Source of the DNA: Phycisphaerae bacterium
Lineage (GTDB): Bacteria; Planctomycetota; Phycisphaerae; UBA1845
Reading direction: 5' to 3'
Assembly (NCBI GenBank): GCA_028289375.1
Contig: JANQQK010000081.1
Coordinates: forward strand, 41,596 to 105,595
DNA: 64,000 nucleotides
Shown: piece after piece, positions 37,091 to 45,985 of the stretch
How the letters are laid out: each line of letters opens with the position of its first letter
Numbering within the stretch: the stretch's first letter is position 1
The notes under the pieces: model-generated
The model's input: only the letters and a program-made list of their open reading frames with translations
Databases searched by the model: none
What the model was told of the DNA's origin: nothing
Translations under genes and position numbers: made by a program

Positions 37091-38772
37091 TGCACAGCCT
37101 GTTGGCCGATCTCGAGCTTTCCTGGTATCCGACGCTGACGGAGCTTGGCTGGTTTGCGCCGGAATTGGCGTTGGTCGGCACGATTGTGGTGATACTGGTC
37201 GCACCGCTGATCCTGGGTCGGTCGGCGTTGCGTTCGGCGCGGATCGCGTTTGTCGGGGCGTTGGTCACGCTGCTGCTGGCGTGCAATCTCGTCGGGCAGG
37301 TGTCGACCGGCGGTCTTTCCGGTCTCGCTCCGGAAGCAGCCGCGGGTATGCTCATCCTCGACAAGCTGACCATCCTCGTCAAAGTCATCATCATGCTTTT
37401 CCTGGCTGGCGTGACGGCACTCTGGGTGCTGGGGTCGTCGGCGAAAGAGGAGTTCGGCGAGGAATTCTTCGTGTTGATGCTCGGCAGTGCTTTGGGCATG
37501 TCGCTGATGACCAGCACGCTGAACCTGCTGATGATCGCCGTTGCGATCGAGGCGGCGTCCCTTCCAAGCTACAGCATCGTGGCATTCGACAAGCGCAACC
37601 GCAAGTCTGCTGAGGCTGCGCTCAAGTACGTGGTGTTCGGCGGCATCAGTGCGGCCATTATGCTTTATGGCATCAGCCTGATCTATGGCATGTACCACAC
37701 GCTGAACGTTGTGGCGATTGGCGAAGGCCTTGCACGCGATCTGGCCGCCGGGACGAACACGGTGCTGATCGGCATGTCGCTTTTCTGCGTGCTGGGCGGG
37801 ATCATGTTCAAGATTGCGGCTGTTCCGTTCCACTTCTGGTGTCCCGACGTGTTTGAGGGTGCCAAGATCGAGGTGACGACGTGGTTGAGCGTGGCCAGCA
37901 AGGCGGCGGCGTTGGTGCTGTTGCTGAGACTGGTCGATGCGTTCGGTAATGGTGCGCTTGCCGCGGGTGAGTCGATCCTGACGTACAACGGTTTGGCGTG
38001 GGGTATCGGGATACTGGCCGTGATCAGTTGCACGTGGGGCAACTTTGCTGCCTATCGACAGAACAACGTGAAACGTCTGCTGGCGTTTTCATCGATCGCG
38101 CATGCCGGATACATGATGATGCTGGGCGCGGTATTCACGCTGCCCGGGTCGAGCACGAGCGGCAAGCCGATGGCGGCGTTGCTGCTGTACCTGATCATGT
38201 ACGCGATCATGAATCTCGGCGCGTTCACGGTGGCGGCGATCGTGTCGTGGCAAACGAAGAGTGAAGATGTATCGGCGTTCTCAGGACTGGGCCGACGCGC
38301 ACCGTGGCTGGCTGTGCCGATGGTTTGCTGCCTGGCGTCATTGGTTGGCCTGCCGCCGTTTGGTGGGTTTATTGCAAAATACTGGCTTCTGCTGGCGTTG
38401 GGTTCCAAGTCGGCGGAGACGACGCTTGGAACATTGTACTGGTTCCTCATCATCATGGCCGTCGTGAACACGCTGATCAGCCTGTTCTTCTACTTCCGCA
38501 TCATCAGGGCGATGTTCCTTTCCGACGATCAACAACCCGAGTTCCGGCCGCCGTTTTTTGGTACGGCGATGGCCAATCTCTGTGCGGTTCTGCTGGTGCT
38601 GTTCGGTGTTGTGATGCTTAATGGTCCGAAGGATCTCGCCTATCGCTACGCCAGCGACTTGTACATGCCGGCTCGCTACTTGACGAAACAGGTGGATTCA
38701 AGCGATGCTGCACTGGTGGCGACCGAGCCAACGCCCGAAGTGGGTGTGGCCACGGCCGGTGGAGCACGTTAG
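37090..38772 (+). CDS. nuoN: NADH-quinone oxidoreductase subunit N
   Basis: A 560-aa antiporter-like subunit. Diagnostic regions are IAVAIEAASLPSYSIVAFDKRNRKSAEA split over helices, FKIAAVPFHFWCPDVFEGAK, NVKRLLAFSSIAHAGYMM and GLPPFGGFIAKYWLLLA. The start ATG shares its first base with the nuoM stop (TGATG). It closes the recognisable complex I operon; a 24-residue Thr/Pro/Glu-rich tail follows the last helix. No nuoE, nuoF or nuoG follows. Confidence 0.94.
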   Translation: MHSLLADLELSWYPTLTELGWFAPELALVGTIVVILVAPLILGRSALRSARIAFVGALVTLLLACNLVGQVSTGGLSGLAPEAAAGMLILDKLTILVKVIIMLFLAGVTALWVLGSSAKEEFGEEFFVLMLGSALGMSLMTSTLNLLMIAVAIEAASLPSYSIVAFDKRNRKSAEAALKYVVFGGISAAIMLYGISLIYGMYHTLNVVAIGEGLARDLAAGTNTVLIGMSLFCVLGGIMFKIAAVPFHFWCPDVFEGAKIEVTTWLSVASKAAALVLLLRLVDAFGNGALAAGESILTYNGLAWGIGILAVISCTWGNFAAYRQNNVKRLLAFSSIAHAGYMMMLGAVFTLPGSSTSGKPMAALLLYLIMYAIMNLGAFTVAAIVSWQTKSEDVSAFSGLGRRAPWLAVPMVCCLASLVGLPPFGGFIAKYWLLLALGSKSAETTLGTLYWFLIIMAVVNTLISLFFYFRIIRAMFLSDDQQPEFRPPFFGTAMANLCAVLLVLFGVVMLNGPKDLAYRYASDLYMPARYLTKQVDSSDAALVATEPTPEVGVATAGGAR

Positions 38773-38799
38773 CGGCCTGAAACGAGGACACAGCCTGTC

Positions 38800-39240
38800 A
38801 TGGACCATGATGCCGTCATCGAAGTGTTGAACGAACTGCTGGCGGCCGAGTCAGCCAGCCTGTTGCCCCGCCTTCGCGAATCCCGCGTGTTTGTTTCCTG
38901 GGCGTCGGCTGACGAAGTCGATGACGTGCAGCGTATCCTCGACGAGGATCAGGAACATCAGGGCTGGATTGTCGAAGCCATCAACCGCGCCGGTGGCTAT
39001 CCCCTGCCCGTTCGTGCCGACATCAACACGACAAATCTCCATTACATCGAATTGGGCTTCCTGTTGCCACGGGTGCTGGCGGATCGCCGCAAACTGCTCT
39101 CCTATTACGAGTCAGCATCGGGACAGGTGGCGTCCCACGAGGCGTCCTCGGAAGTGGTCAGCCGAATCGCGGGCCGGGTTCGCAAGCATGTCGACTTGCT
39201 TGACAAGCTGACCGAGCGTGCCATCGCCCAACAAGCGTAG
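38800..39240 (+). CDS. small all-helical (ferritin-like?) hypothetical protein
   Basis: A 146-aa soluble, mostly helical protein with no signal peptide. It begins DHDAVIEVLNELLAAESASLL and has acid/His-rich helices (DEVDDVQRILDEDQEHQGW and HYIELGFLLPRVLADRRKLL). The length and the placing of Glu and His residues resemble ferritin-like four-helix proteins, but a complete di-iron motif set is not clear. It follows nuoN by 27 bases with a GAGGA site, so it may be transcribed with complex I. A role in iron handling is only a guess. Confidence 0.6.
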   Translation: MDHDAVIEVLNELLAAESASLLPRLRESRVFVSWASADEVDDVQRILDEDQEHQGWIVEAINRAGGYPLPVRADINTTNLHYIELGFLLPRVLADRRKLLSYYESASGQVASHEASSEVVSRIAGRVRKHVDLLDKLTERAIAQQA

Positions 39241-39270
39241 GCCACGACCGCACCGCACCTTTGCGGCTTG

Positions 39271-39576
39271 TCACAATTCCACGACCACCCAACCATCGAC
39301 CACATTGGCCTCAAAGGTTTTGACCTTCGCCTGTTCTGAATCGATGCAGACACCGGTGGCGAGGTTGAATTGCCAGAAATGCCAGGGGCAACTCACGACA
39401 CCGTCGACCACCTCTCCGCCAGAGAGATTGCCGCTGGCGTGCGGGCAGGCGTTGTCGATGACATGGATGGTGTCGCCTGCCAGTCGAAAGACCGCCAATT
39501 CCAACCCGTCATGCTCGACGAACGTTCCACCGTTTTCGCGGCAGTCTTCGAGGCGAATCAATGGTACCTGCTTCAT
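39271..39576 (-). CDS. Rieske [2Fe-2S] ferredoxin
   Basis: A 101-aa soluble Rieske protein of the dioxygenase-ferredoxin/NirD type. Cluster ligands are in CPHASGNLSGGEV (Cys-x-His) and CPWHFWQFNLATG (Cys-x2-His). It has no membrane anchor, so it is not a bc1-type Rieske subunit. It carries electrons to an unidentified partner, or is a NirD-like small subunit without its reductase. It is convergent with the 38800-39240 gene and stands alone; the terminator at 39617-39654 separates it from the upstream lipoprotein gene. Confidence 0.9.
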   Translation of the reverse strand: MKQVPLIRLEDCRENGGTFVEHDGLELAVFRLAGDTIHVIDNACPHASGNLSGGEVVDGVVSCPWHFWQFNLATGVCIDSEQAKVKTFEANVVDGWVVVEL

Positions 39577-39616
39577 GGTTGGTCGGTCTTCGATGCGGCG
39601 AAATGGATTCGGTCAC

Positions 39617-39654
39617 AAAAAAAAACGCCTCCGAACACGTATGTTCGAAGGCGT
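39617..39654 (-). terminator. rho-independent terminator after the 39681-39968 gene
   Basis: On the minus strand ACGCCT...AGGCGT forms the base of a hairpin, continued by the TCGAACA/TGTTCGG arms around ATACG-type loop bases. It runs into nine T residues (plus-strand A run at 39617-39625). It lies 27 bases past the stop of the lipoprotein gene. Confidence 0.8.
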
Positions 39655-39680
39655 CGCTGTCGTATCACCTTGCGAATTGA

Positions 39681-39968
39681 CTAACGATCCACGAAACGCG
39701 AGAGGCGCGACGGCCTTTCGGTTTGGAAGAACAGATCGAGGTCATTGAAAATCGCTCGGCGATCGTAATCGATTACGGTCTCAATCTGGTGCAGGTGTTC
39801 GCCAACCGTCTTGGAGATGGTCGGTCCGGGTTCCTGCGACATCGCCAACAGTTTGCCGGCGTTGGCGACCATGGCGGCATTGCGTCCGGCGCTGCAGCCA
39901 GCCAGACACGCCAGCAGGCCGACAAGAACGCCGCATGCCAAGGTACGATGAAAATTGAATGTGCTCAT
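39681..39968 (-). CDS. small lipoprotein
   Basis: A 95-aa precursor with a type II signal peptide: MSTFNFHRTLACGVLVGLLA, lipobox LAGC and mature start CSAGRNA. The mature protein is short, with TISKTVGEHLHQIETVIDYDRRAIFNDLDLFFQTERPSRLSRF. It carries no recognised domain. The ATG at 39968 gives a proper signal; the longer open frame upstream is not signal-like. AAGGAGC precedes the start within about 10 bases. It has its own terminator. Confidence 0.72.
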   Translation of the reverse strand: MSTFNFHRTLACGVLVGLLACLAGCSAGRNAAMVANAGKLLAMSQEPGPTISKTVGEHLHQIETVIDYDRRAIFNDLDLFFQTERPSRLSRFVDR

Positions 39969-40023
39969 CAAAAGGCGCTCCTTTGCACTGATGAAGGGAT
40001 CGTATGGACGGGCATGCGGGATG

Positions 40024-40539
40024 TCAATCGGGCCTGACGGACCCTCGCTTCGTCTCCCGGCGATGGTCGCGCAGGGCGGAGAGGGCGGAGAGCCACTCAA
40101 CGTAGGCGTATGCGATGTCGTACCGGGTATGCAGTGTTTTCAATTGATGCAGCAGCCCTTCGCTAGCGTCGGGCTGCCATGATTGGGCGGCGGGATCGCA
40201 GAAGAAGACGCGACATCCACCGGGTCGTGCAACCCGCGTCGTGCAGATTCCGCCTCGGTGATAGGGGCATTGGCCGTTGCCGGAATCGGCCAAAATCGCC
40301 TGATCGGCACGTGCTACGAAATAGGCCAACTCGACCGGCGTGACATACAAGCTGTGGTCGTATTCAGCGAATTTGCAGCATAGTCCGCGATTGATGCATA
40401 CAGGCTGGCGTGAAGCGACCTCGCAATCAAGCTTGTCGTACAGGCTGGCGACCTCGTTCACGAACGTCGGTTCGTCTGCAAGTTCGAATATGCGTTCGAT
40501 GGGGAGTGGGGCTGCAAACATCGGACCAGCACGCGTCAC
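40024..40539 (-). CDS. YkgJ-type cysteine-cluster protein (second of a pair)
   Basis: A 171-aa protein of the zinc/iron-chelating cysteine-cluster family. Cysteines are arranged as VCINRGLCCKF, GQCPYHRGGIC and GGCRVFFCDP. Family members are thought to bind a metal or Fe-S cluster; the reaction is unknown. The second Met (at 40521) could be the true start. It lies 12 bases downstream of a second family member (40552-40974), so the two form a small operon divergent from the LexA-like gene. The two are not close copies. Confidence 0.78.
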   Translation of the reverse strand: MTRAGPMFAAPLPIERIFELADEPTFVNEVASLYDKLDCEVASRQPVCINRGLCCKFAEYDHSLYVTPVELAYFVARADQAILADSGNGQCPYHRGGICTTRVARPGGCRVFFCDPAAQSWQPDASEGLLHQLKTLHTRYDIAYAYVEWLSALSALRDHRRETKRGSVRPD

Positions 40540-40551
40540 AACATCGCGGGA

Positions 40552-40974
40552 TCACCAGGACTTCTGCAAACGGATGTCCTCGATCGCAACGAAGTTGTAT
40601 TCCTTTCCGCGGTTCATCCCCGGACAGGTCAGCCCCGCCCGGTTCCACGAATCGGGTGAACGCAGATTTTCCGTCCAGAAGGGCCACGTGCGACATTGCA
40701 GTGGCCGAACCGAATAGATGCCACAGTAGGACTTTTCACCGTCGCGTTTGAGGAAAATGCAGTCGCCATCCTTCTTTTCGGTGAGACTGTAACGGAATTG
40801 GACGCGGCGGAGGTGTTCCTTGTCCAGCCAGCCATCCTCTCGGCCAATGAACTCCGAAATTCGGCGGATTTCCTCCTTGGTGACCCAGACGTAGCCCGGC
40901 GGTCCGCTGCAGCAGTTACCACATTGGGTGCATTCAAAGTGCAGGCCGGCTGCGTACCACTTTTCCCGTGCCAT
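40552..40974 (-). CDS. YkgJ-type cysteine-cluster protein (first of a pair)
   Basis: A 140-aa member of the same cysteine-cluster family, in its classical form: FECTQCGNCCSGPPGYVWVTKEE, DCIFL, YCGIYSVRPLQCRTWPFW and LTCPGM. The CxxCxxCC block followed by C-x-I-Y-x-x-R-P-x-x-C is the hallmark. The start at 40974 (MAREKWY) is chosen because the conserved sequence begins here; the frame is open further upstream into the intergenic region. Its promoter must lie in 40975-41085, facing the repressor gene. Confidence 0.82.
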   Translation of the reverse strand: MAREKWYAAGLHFECTQCGNCCSGPPGYVWVTKEEIRRISEFIGREDGWLDKEHLRRVQFRYSLTEKKDGDCIFLKRDGEKSYCGIYSVRPLQCRTWPFWTENLRSPDSWNRAGLTCPGMNRGKEYNFVAIEDIRLQKSW

Positions 40975-41085
40975 CCCGACACCGTCCTTTCCGTAAGCGT
41001 CGAGCGTAACGTGTTGCGAGGCCAAACACAATTCGTTTACGGCGGGGCGTATCGGTTGAGATCGCGACGCGATAGCATCCAATGG

Positions 41086-42033
41086 ATGAACGATGTGACC
41101 GATACCATTCACGCACGATGCCGCCGTTTGCGCGAGCAGCAATTCGGCGCAGATGGTGTATCACAACTGGCTGATGCGTTGTCGTTGCCCGTCGATCAAG
41201 TCTGTGCAATTGAATCCGGCGAATATCCGTCGCCGACGATGCTGGTTCGTCTCGCCCGATTGACCGGGGTTGATATGCGATGGTTGTTGACCGGGCAGTT
41301 TGGTCCCGGTGATGCGGTTCTGGATGGCGGCGATCTGGCTGACGCATTCGCGAAACTCGAACGCTTCGCCGACCCGTTGCCGTCCGACGCGGCATCGCTG
41401 AAAGCGATGACTGCGTTCGTCGATCTTCTCGAGGACCATGTCGACGTTCTGAACCGATTCGCCAACGAGCATGATGCCCCTGACGACGCCGATCTCGTGT
41501 CACGAAGTCTGATTCCCGTTGTCGGTCGCACTGCAGCCGGCGTACCGCAGTTCTGGGCGTCGTCCGAGGCGGGCGAGGTCGACTGTTTGCCTGCTGAACC
41601 AATCGGGCATCCGTCTCGGCAGATCGACGCATCGACCGCGGAAGACAGCCCTGCGGACGTGCGCATCCTTCAATTCGCAGAACATCAAGTGCTTGGCGGT
41701 GTGCCGGTCGACGAATGGGTCGACGTCAACATCGATTCCAATTCAAGACAGAAACTGATCGCCCTGCGCGTCGACGGTGAGAGCATGAGCCCGATGATCA
41801 GATGTGGTGATCGGGTTATCGTCGATCTGTCCGCGCCACCGCTTCCGGGCAAGCCGTGCATCGCCAAACTCCGTGATCAGATCGGTGTGACATGCAAAAT
41901 CTGGCGCGTCGAAAGGAAGCGTGTGCATCTCATCCCCGCCAACGACCTGTTTCCGATAACACGCCATGAGATGGACGACATTTTGTATGTCCAACGTGTT
42001 GTGGCCATCATCAAACCTGTTGCAACCAACTGA
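41086..42033 (+). CDS. LexA/CI-like self-cleaving transcriptional repressor
   Basis: A 315-aa regulator. The N-terminus has a Cro/CI-type helix-turn-helix (about residues 8-70: SQLADALSLPVDQVCAIESG, SPTMLVRLARLTGV). The C-terminal S24 peptidase has the cleavage site A151-G152 in VVGRTAAGVPQF, nucleophile S233 in VDGESMSPMI and general base K271 in GVTCKIW. The 38-residue Ser-Lys distance is close to that of LexA. The HTH differs from the winged type of LexA, so it is more like a phage CI or ImmA-independent stress repressor. Inverted half-sites CCGTAA (40991-40996) and TTACGG (41037-41042) lie in the upstream divergent region and could be operators. Confidence 0.85.
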   Translation: MNDVTDTIHARCRRLREQQFGADGVSQLADALSLPVDQVCAIESGEYPSPTMLVRLARLTGVDMRWLLTGQFGPGDAVLDGGDLADAFAKLERFADPLPSDAASLKAMTAFVDLLEDHVDVLNRFANEHDAPDDADLVSRSLIPVVGRTAAGVPQFWASSEAGEVDCLPAEPIGHPSRQIDASTAEDSPADVRILQFAEHQVLGGVPVDEWVDVNIDSNSRQKLIALRVDGESMSPMIRCGDRVIVDLSAPPLPGKPCIAKLRDQIGVTCKIWRVERKRVHLIPANDLFPITRHEMDDILYVQRVVAIIKPVATN

Positions 42034-42118
42034 CGCGCGATCCGGTTCCGGTCGATAAGCACTGAGGGGGCGACGCGGTTCCCAACTCGATCACGGATTG
42101 CAGTGACGCACGGGCAGC

Positions 42119-43393
42119 ATGTCGACACGCGGTTTTATCGGTCTGTTCATGATCGTCGTGCTGACGACGGTGTTCTATCGTCTGCCGCCCATCGCGGCGG
42201 AGCAGGACTCGGTCTATCGGACCTATGCGCCGTTGGTCGAAGTTGACGCGTTGATTCGACGCGAATTCGTCAACACCGTAGCGCCGGATCAGCTTTCCGA
42301 TGGTGCCATCCGCGGACTCCTCCTCGAGCTGGATCGCTACAGCAGCTACATTAGCGCGGCCGAATTGTCAGAATACCAAAAACGCAACACCGGCCGGTAC
42401 ATTGGCATCGGGCTTGAAATCGGCGACGTGGATGGTGCTCTGGTGGTGATTTCGCCAGTCGAGAATGGCCCTGCGATGGTTGCTGGTGTTGCATCGGGCG
42501 ATGTGATCGTGTCGGTCGACGGCGCGTCGGCATCCGAGATGTCGGTGTATGAAGCTGAGCGCGCACTCGAAGGTGCGCACGGCAGTTTCGTGTCCCTGCG
42601 ACTTCGGCGGCCCGATGGCACGCTCGTCGACAAGCGGATCCGTCGTTCGATTCTGCACCGGATTTCAGTGCGCGGATGTGGGCGTACCGTCAACGGTGAC
42701 CAAGACTTCATGCTCGATCCCGACGCCGGCATCGGTTACGTCCGCGTCGCCAAGTTTGACGAAGGCGTGACCGAAGCGCTGATGGCTGCAATGGCGGACA
42801 TGCGTCACGCGGGCATGAAGGGGTTTGTTCTGGATCTGCGGTTCAATTCGGGTGGCTTGTTCAGCGAGGCCGTCGCGATGGTGGACCGCTTCATTGATCG
42901 GGGCGTGATCGTTCGAACCGTCAACCGACGTCACGCCGTCAAGACGTATCAAGCGACTTCGACCGAGAGTGACACAACGACACCGACGGTCATTCTGATC
43001 AATCAAGCCACGGCCAGCTCCGCCGAAATCGTCGCGGGATCACTACAGGACCATGATCGAGCGACCGTTGTTGGTGAGCGGTCCTTCGGCAAGGGTAGTG
43101 TGCAGAACCTGATTCAGATTCAACATGGCCACGCAGGATTGCGGCTGACGGTTGCGTTGTATCAGCTTCCCGGCGGGCGGATCATCCACAAGTCGCGCGA
43201 TACCGACGAATGGGGTGTCGACCCGGACATCATGCTATCATTGGATGATGAGCAAAATGCGTCAATCATCTCCCAACGCCGGATTGTGGATCAGACAGTT
43301 GTGGGTAAGCAACCCGAGCACATCCAACTTGATCCACAATTGGCTGAGGCCGTTTCAATCCTGCAGGATGCTCGTAAGAAGTCTGGCCGGTGA
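42119..43393 (+). CDS. S41 family carboxy-terminal processing peptidase
   Basis: A 424-aa exported protease. The N-terminal hydrophobic segment (FIGLFMIVVLTTVFY) acts as signal or anchor. A PDZ domain spans about residues 95-170 (YIGIGLEIGDVDGALVVISPVENGPA with GDVIVSVDG). The S41 core has DLRFNSGGLFSEAV, catalytic S300 (QATASSAEIVAG) and K325 (SFGKGSVQ), 25 residues apart as in CtpA. It removes C-terminal tails of envelope proteins. It lies 85 bases downstream of the LexA-like gene on the same strand; co-transcription is possible but not shown. Confidence 0.92.
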   Translation: MSTRGFIGLFMIVVLTTVFYRLPPIAAEQDSVYRTYAPLVEVDALIRREFVNTVAPDQLSDGAIRGLLLELDRYSSYISAAELSEYQKRNTGRYIGIGLEIGDVDGALVVISPVENGPAMVAGVASGDVIVSVDGASASEMSVYEAERALEGAHGSFVSLRLRRPDGTLVDKRIRRSILHRISVRGCGRTVNGDQDFMLDPDAGIGYVRVAKFDEGVTEALMAAMADMRHAGMKGFVLDLRFNSGGLFSEAVAMVDRFIDRGVIVRTVNRRHAVKTYQATSTESDTTTPTVILINQATASSAEIVAGSLQDHDRATVVGERSFGKGSVQNLIQIQHGHAGLRLTVALYQLPGGRIIHKSRDTDEWGVDPDIMLSLDDEQNASIISQRRIVDQTVVGKQPEHIQLDPQLAEAVSILQDARKKSGR

Positions 43394-43427
43394 GTGGGTA
43401 ATCCTGGCGCTCGCGGAGCAGGATAGG

Positions 43428-43991
43428 CTAAGTGAAGAGCGCAAGGACGTTTTGTAGCACCACGGTGGCAATTGCGCCTGCGATGACACTGAAAGCAGAC
43501 CGCAGTCGACTTTGATCGGCGAGCCTGAAATACTCCAGGACACGATCGGAGAAGAGATACCAGATAATGAGCATTCCAATCAGCAACCGAAATCCATACT
43601 GCGCCAGGTAGTGTCCCACGCCGCGTGATCCGGCTGATACTTCTTCATGAAACTGTCCCAAGAAGAACAGGGCGTTGGCGCTTCCGCTGATCCGGTACAA
43701 GTAGTAATAAGCAGTCAGCCACCATCCCCATCGCCAGCCGTTGGCCATTCCCACGCCAGCGAGCAGCGCGAGCAATGCGATGTAGAATCCGAACACGAGG
43801 AATACCAGAACGCTCTCATTCGGCAGTGGATCGGCGACTTTGGGAGGGTTGAGCACGAGGTCGGCCATCATACACAGCCCAACGGTTCCGCCTACGATAT
43901 GAAGAACCGCCAGGATCGTGATGAAGGTGGGTCGTAGGAGCCTTGTGTCGTCTACGGTCAACTGCTCCGTCGACTCGGCAGATTCGTGCAT
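43428..43991 (-). CDS. four-helix membrane protein of unknown function
   Basis: A 187-aa integral membrane protein with about four to five hydrophobic segments: FITILAVLHIVGGTVGLCM, VLVFLVFGFYIALLALLAG, YGFRLLIGMLIIWYLF and FSVIAGAIATVVLQNVLALF. Between them is a Trp/Tyr-rich stretch (NGWRWGWWLTAYYYLYRISG). No catalytic motif or known family is recognised. It converges on the processing peptidase gene and stands alone. Confidence 0.7.
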   Translation of the reverse strand: MHESAESTEQLTVDDTRLLRPTFITILAVLHIVGGTVGLCMMADLVLNPPKVADPLPNESVLVFLVFGFYIALLALLAGVGMANGWRWGWWLTAYYYLYRISGSANALFFLGQFHEEVSAGSRGVGHYLAQYGFRLLIGMLIIWYLFSDRVLEYFRLADQSRLRSAFSVIAGAIATVVLQNVLALFT

Positions 43992-44146
43992 CGTTGTTCA
44001 ATCCTCTTGGAAATCCGGCATTCGTGAATCGTGTGGCGAATCCAGGTGCGCGAGTTTATTGGATTATCCGCCAGTCACCAAGTTGGGTTGAAAATGCAGA
44101 ACGAACAATCGCGGACAATTGACAATCAGCCAACAAGGCCGACTCG

Positions 44147-44680
44147 TCAGTTGCGATTCATTCCATTCGCTTCCGTACGCTCGATAATCGGTCGGCCTTG
44201 GTGGGGATTGTGGGTTGCTAAGAACTCGCCGATCACGAGTGCGCGTTGATTGGCGGTCCAGCCGGTGATTACCAGGTACTGCTGCTGCTTGGTGAGGATG
44301 CGAAATCGGCCGCGCAGGGTGTCGCCCGATTCTTCCACGATGGTGACGATCCCGACCAGCGATGCCCAGCGGCGATGGTCCACATCATGGTGGTAGATCA
44401 TTCGCAGGTCGCGGTTGTCGGATCGAAAGCTGCGGCCAACGTGTTCCGCCGGTGCTTCGAGCGCGAGTGACAGCTCGGTTCGGCCTTCATCACCACAGGC
44501 GATGCAGAGCGTCTCGCTGTCTTCGCGCCACCAGTAACACGGCGCGCTGCGCAAATCGGTTTGCAGAATGTCGCGCTCGCTGAGCTTGTTGAAGGACATC
44601 GGCGTGACGACGACATTCGCGGATGACGCGCAGCCACCGACAATAAAGACGATCGCGACTAGAGATGCAAGGCGAACCAC
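44147..44680 (-). CDS. lipoprotein of unknown function downstream of glyA
   Basis: A 177-aa precursor starting at GTG 44680: VVRLASLVAIVFIV, lipobox VGGC, mature start CASSANVVV. The mature protein has two close cysteines (CIAC) and a beta-rich C-terminal half (GDTLRGRFRILTKQQQYLVI). No domain is recognised. It begins 13 bases after glyA on the same strand, so it is likely read from the same transcript. An upstream ATG inside glyA is in frame but would bury the signal peptide. Confidence 0.65.
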   Translation of the reverse strand: MVRLASLVAIVFIVGGCASSANVVVTPMSFNKLSERDILQTDLRSAPCYWWREDSETLCIACGDEGRTELSLALEAPAEHVGRSFRSDNRDLRMIYHHDVDHRRWASLVGIVTIVEESGDTLRGRFRILTKQQQYLVITGWTANQRALVIGEFLATHNPHQGRPIIERTEANGMNRN

Positions 44681-44693
44681 GTTTGGTGCGTGA

Positions 44694-45959
44694 TCAATAG
44701 ATCGGGTATTGGCTGCACATGTCGCCGACCTCGCCGCGAACACGCTCGATCTCGGATGCGTCGCCCTGAGCGTGCAGCACGCGGTCGATCCAGCCAGCCG
44801 CTTGCTTCATGTCATCCGTTCCAAGTCCGCGCGTGGTCAATGCCGGTGTGCCGAGTCGCAGGCCGCTGGTTTCGGTTGGCTTGCGTTCGTCGAACGGGAT
44901 CATGTTCTTGTTGCAGATGATGTTGGCCTGCTCAAGCCATGATTCAGCGTCCTGACCCGTCACGTTCGGATAGTTGGGCCTGAGGTCGACGAGCATGACG
45001 TGGTTGTCCGTGCCGCCGGACACGATGCGATTGCCCGACGCGACCAGTGCGTCTGCCAGCGCTCTGGCGTTCTCGATGATCTTGGCTTGGTAGGTCTTGA
45101 ACTCCGGTTTGAGCGCTTCGCCGTACGCGACGGCCTTTGCGACGATTGCGTGCATCAAGGGGCCACCCTGCGTTCCGGGGAAGACGCGTGAGTCAATCTT
45201 CTTCGCCCAGTCGGACTTGCACATGATCATGCCGCCGCGCGGGCCACGCAGCGTCTTGTGCGTCGTCGTGGTGACGAAGTTGGCGGTCGGGACGGGCGTC
45301 GGGTGAAGCTCGGCAGCGACGAGTCCGGCGATGTGTGCGATGTCGGCCAGATGCAACGCACCGACCTCCTCAGCGATCTCGGAAAACGCCGCAAAGTCGA
45401 TCTGACGCGAGTAGGCACTGGCCCCGGAGATAATCAGCTGTGGTTTGTGCTCGCGAGCGAGTTTGCGAATCTCGTCGTAGTTGAGCTGCTCGGTGTCCGC
45501 GTCCACGCCGTAGCTTACGATGTTGTAAAGCAGCCCGCTCATGTTGACCTTCAGCCCATGCGACAGGTGACCGCCGTGGGCAAGGTCGAGCGAGAGAATC
45601 GTATCACCCGGTTTCAGGCAGGCGAGATACACGGCCGCGTTGGCCTGACTGCCCGAGTGCGCCTGCACGTTGACATGATCGCAGCCGAACAGTTCGGTCG
45701 CACGCTCGCGGGCGAGCGTCTCAGCCGCGTCCATGTTCACGCAGCCGCCGTAATAGCGTTTTCCGGGATAACCCTCGGCGTACTTGTTGGTGAAGATCGA
45801 ACCGGTCGCTTCCATCACCGCCTGTGAGACATGGTTCTCCGAGGCGATGAGTTCGAGCGTGTTCTGCTGACGCTCCCGTTCAGCGTCCATGATCGCCGCG
45901 ACAGCCGCGTCCTGTGCCGCAATGGCCGACGTTTCCGTGTTGTGCAAGGTTGTGCTCAT
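44694..45959 (-). CDS. glyA: serine hydroxymethyltransferase
   Basis: A 421-aa PLP enzyme interconverting serine and glycine with tetrahydrofolate. Landmarks: [81 protein letters not shown] and the PLP Lys in [14 protein letters not shown]. The start at 45959 (MSTTLHN) has a GAAAGAGA site; a longer frame upstream overlaps the preceding gene and is rejected. It lies 26 bases after an acyl-CoA dehydrogenase gene. Confidence 0.96.
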   Translation of the reverse strand: MSTTLHNTETSAIAAQDAAVAAIMDAERERQQNTLELIASENHVSQAVMEATGSIFTNKYAEGYPGKRYYGGCVNMDAAETLARERATELFGCDHVNVQAHSGSQANAAVYLACLKPGDTILSLDLAHGGHLSHGLKVNMSGLLYNIVSYGVDADTEQLNYDEIRKLAREHKPQLIISGASAYSRQIDFAAFSEIAEEVGALHLADIAHIAGLVAAELHPTPVPTANFVTTTTHKTLRGPRGGMIMCKSDWAKKIDSRVFPGTQGGPLMHAIVAKAVAYGEALKPEFKTYQAKIIENARALADALVASGNRIVSGGTDNHVMLVDLRPNYPNVTGQDAESWLEQANIICNKNMIPFDERKPTETSGLRLGTPALTTRGLGTDDMKQAAGWIDRVLHAQGDASEIERVRGEVGDMCSQYPIY

Positions 45960-45985
45960 GATATCTCTTTCTTCGGCGTTTCCGG

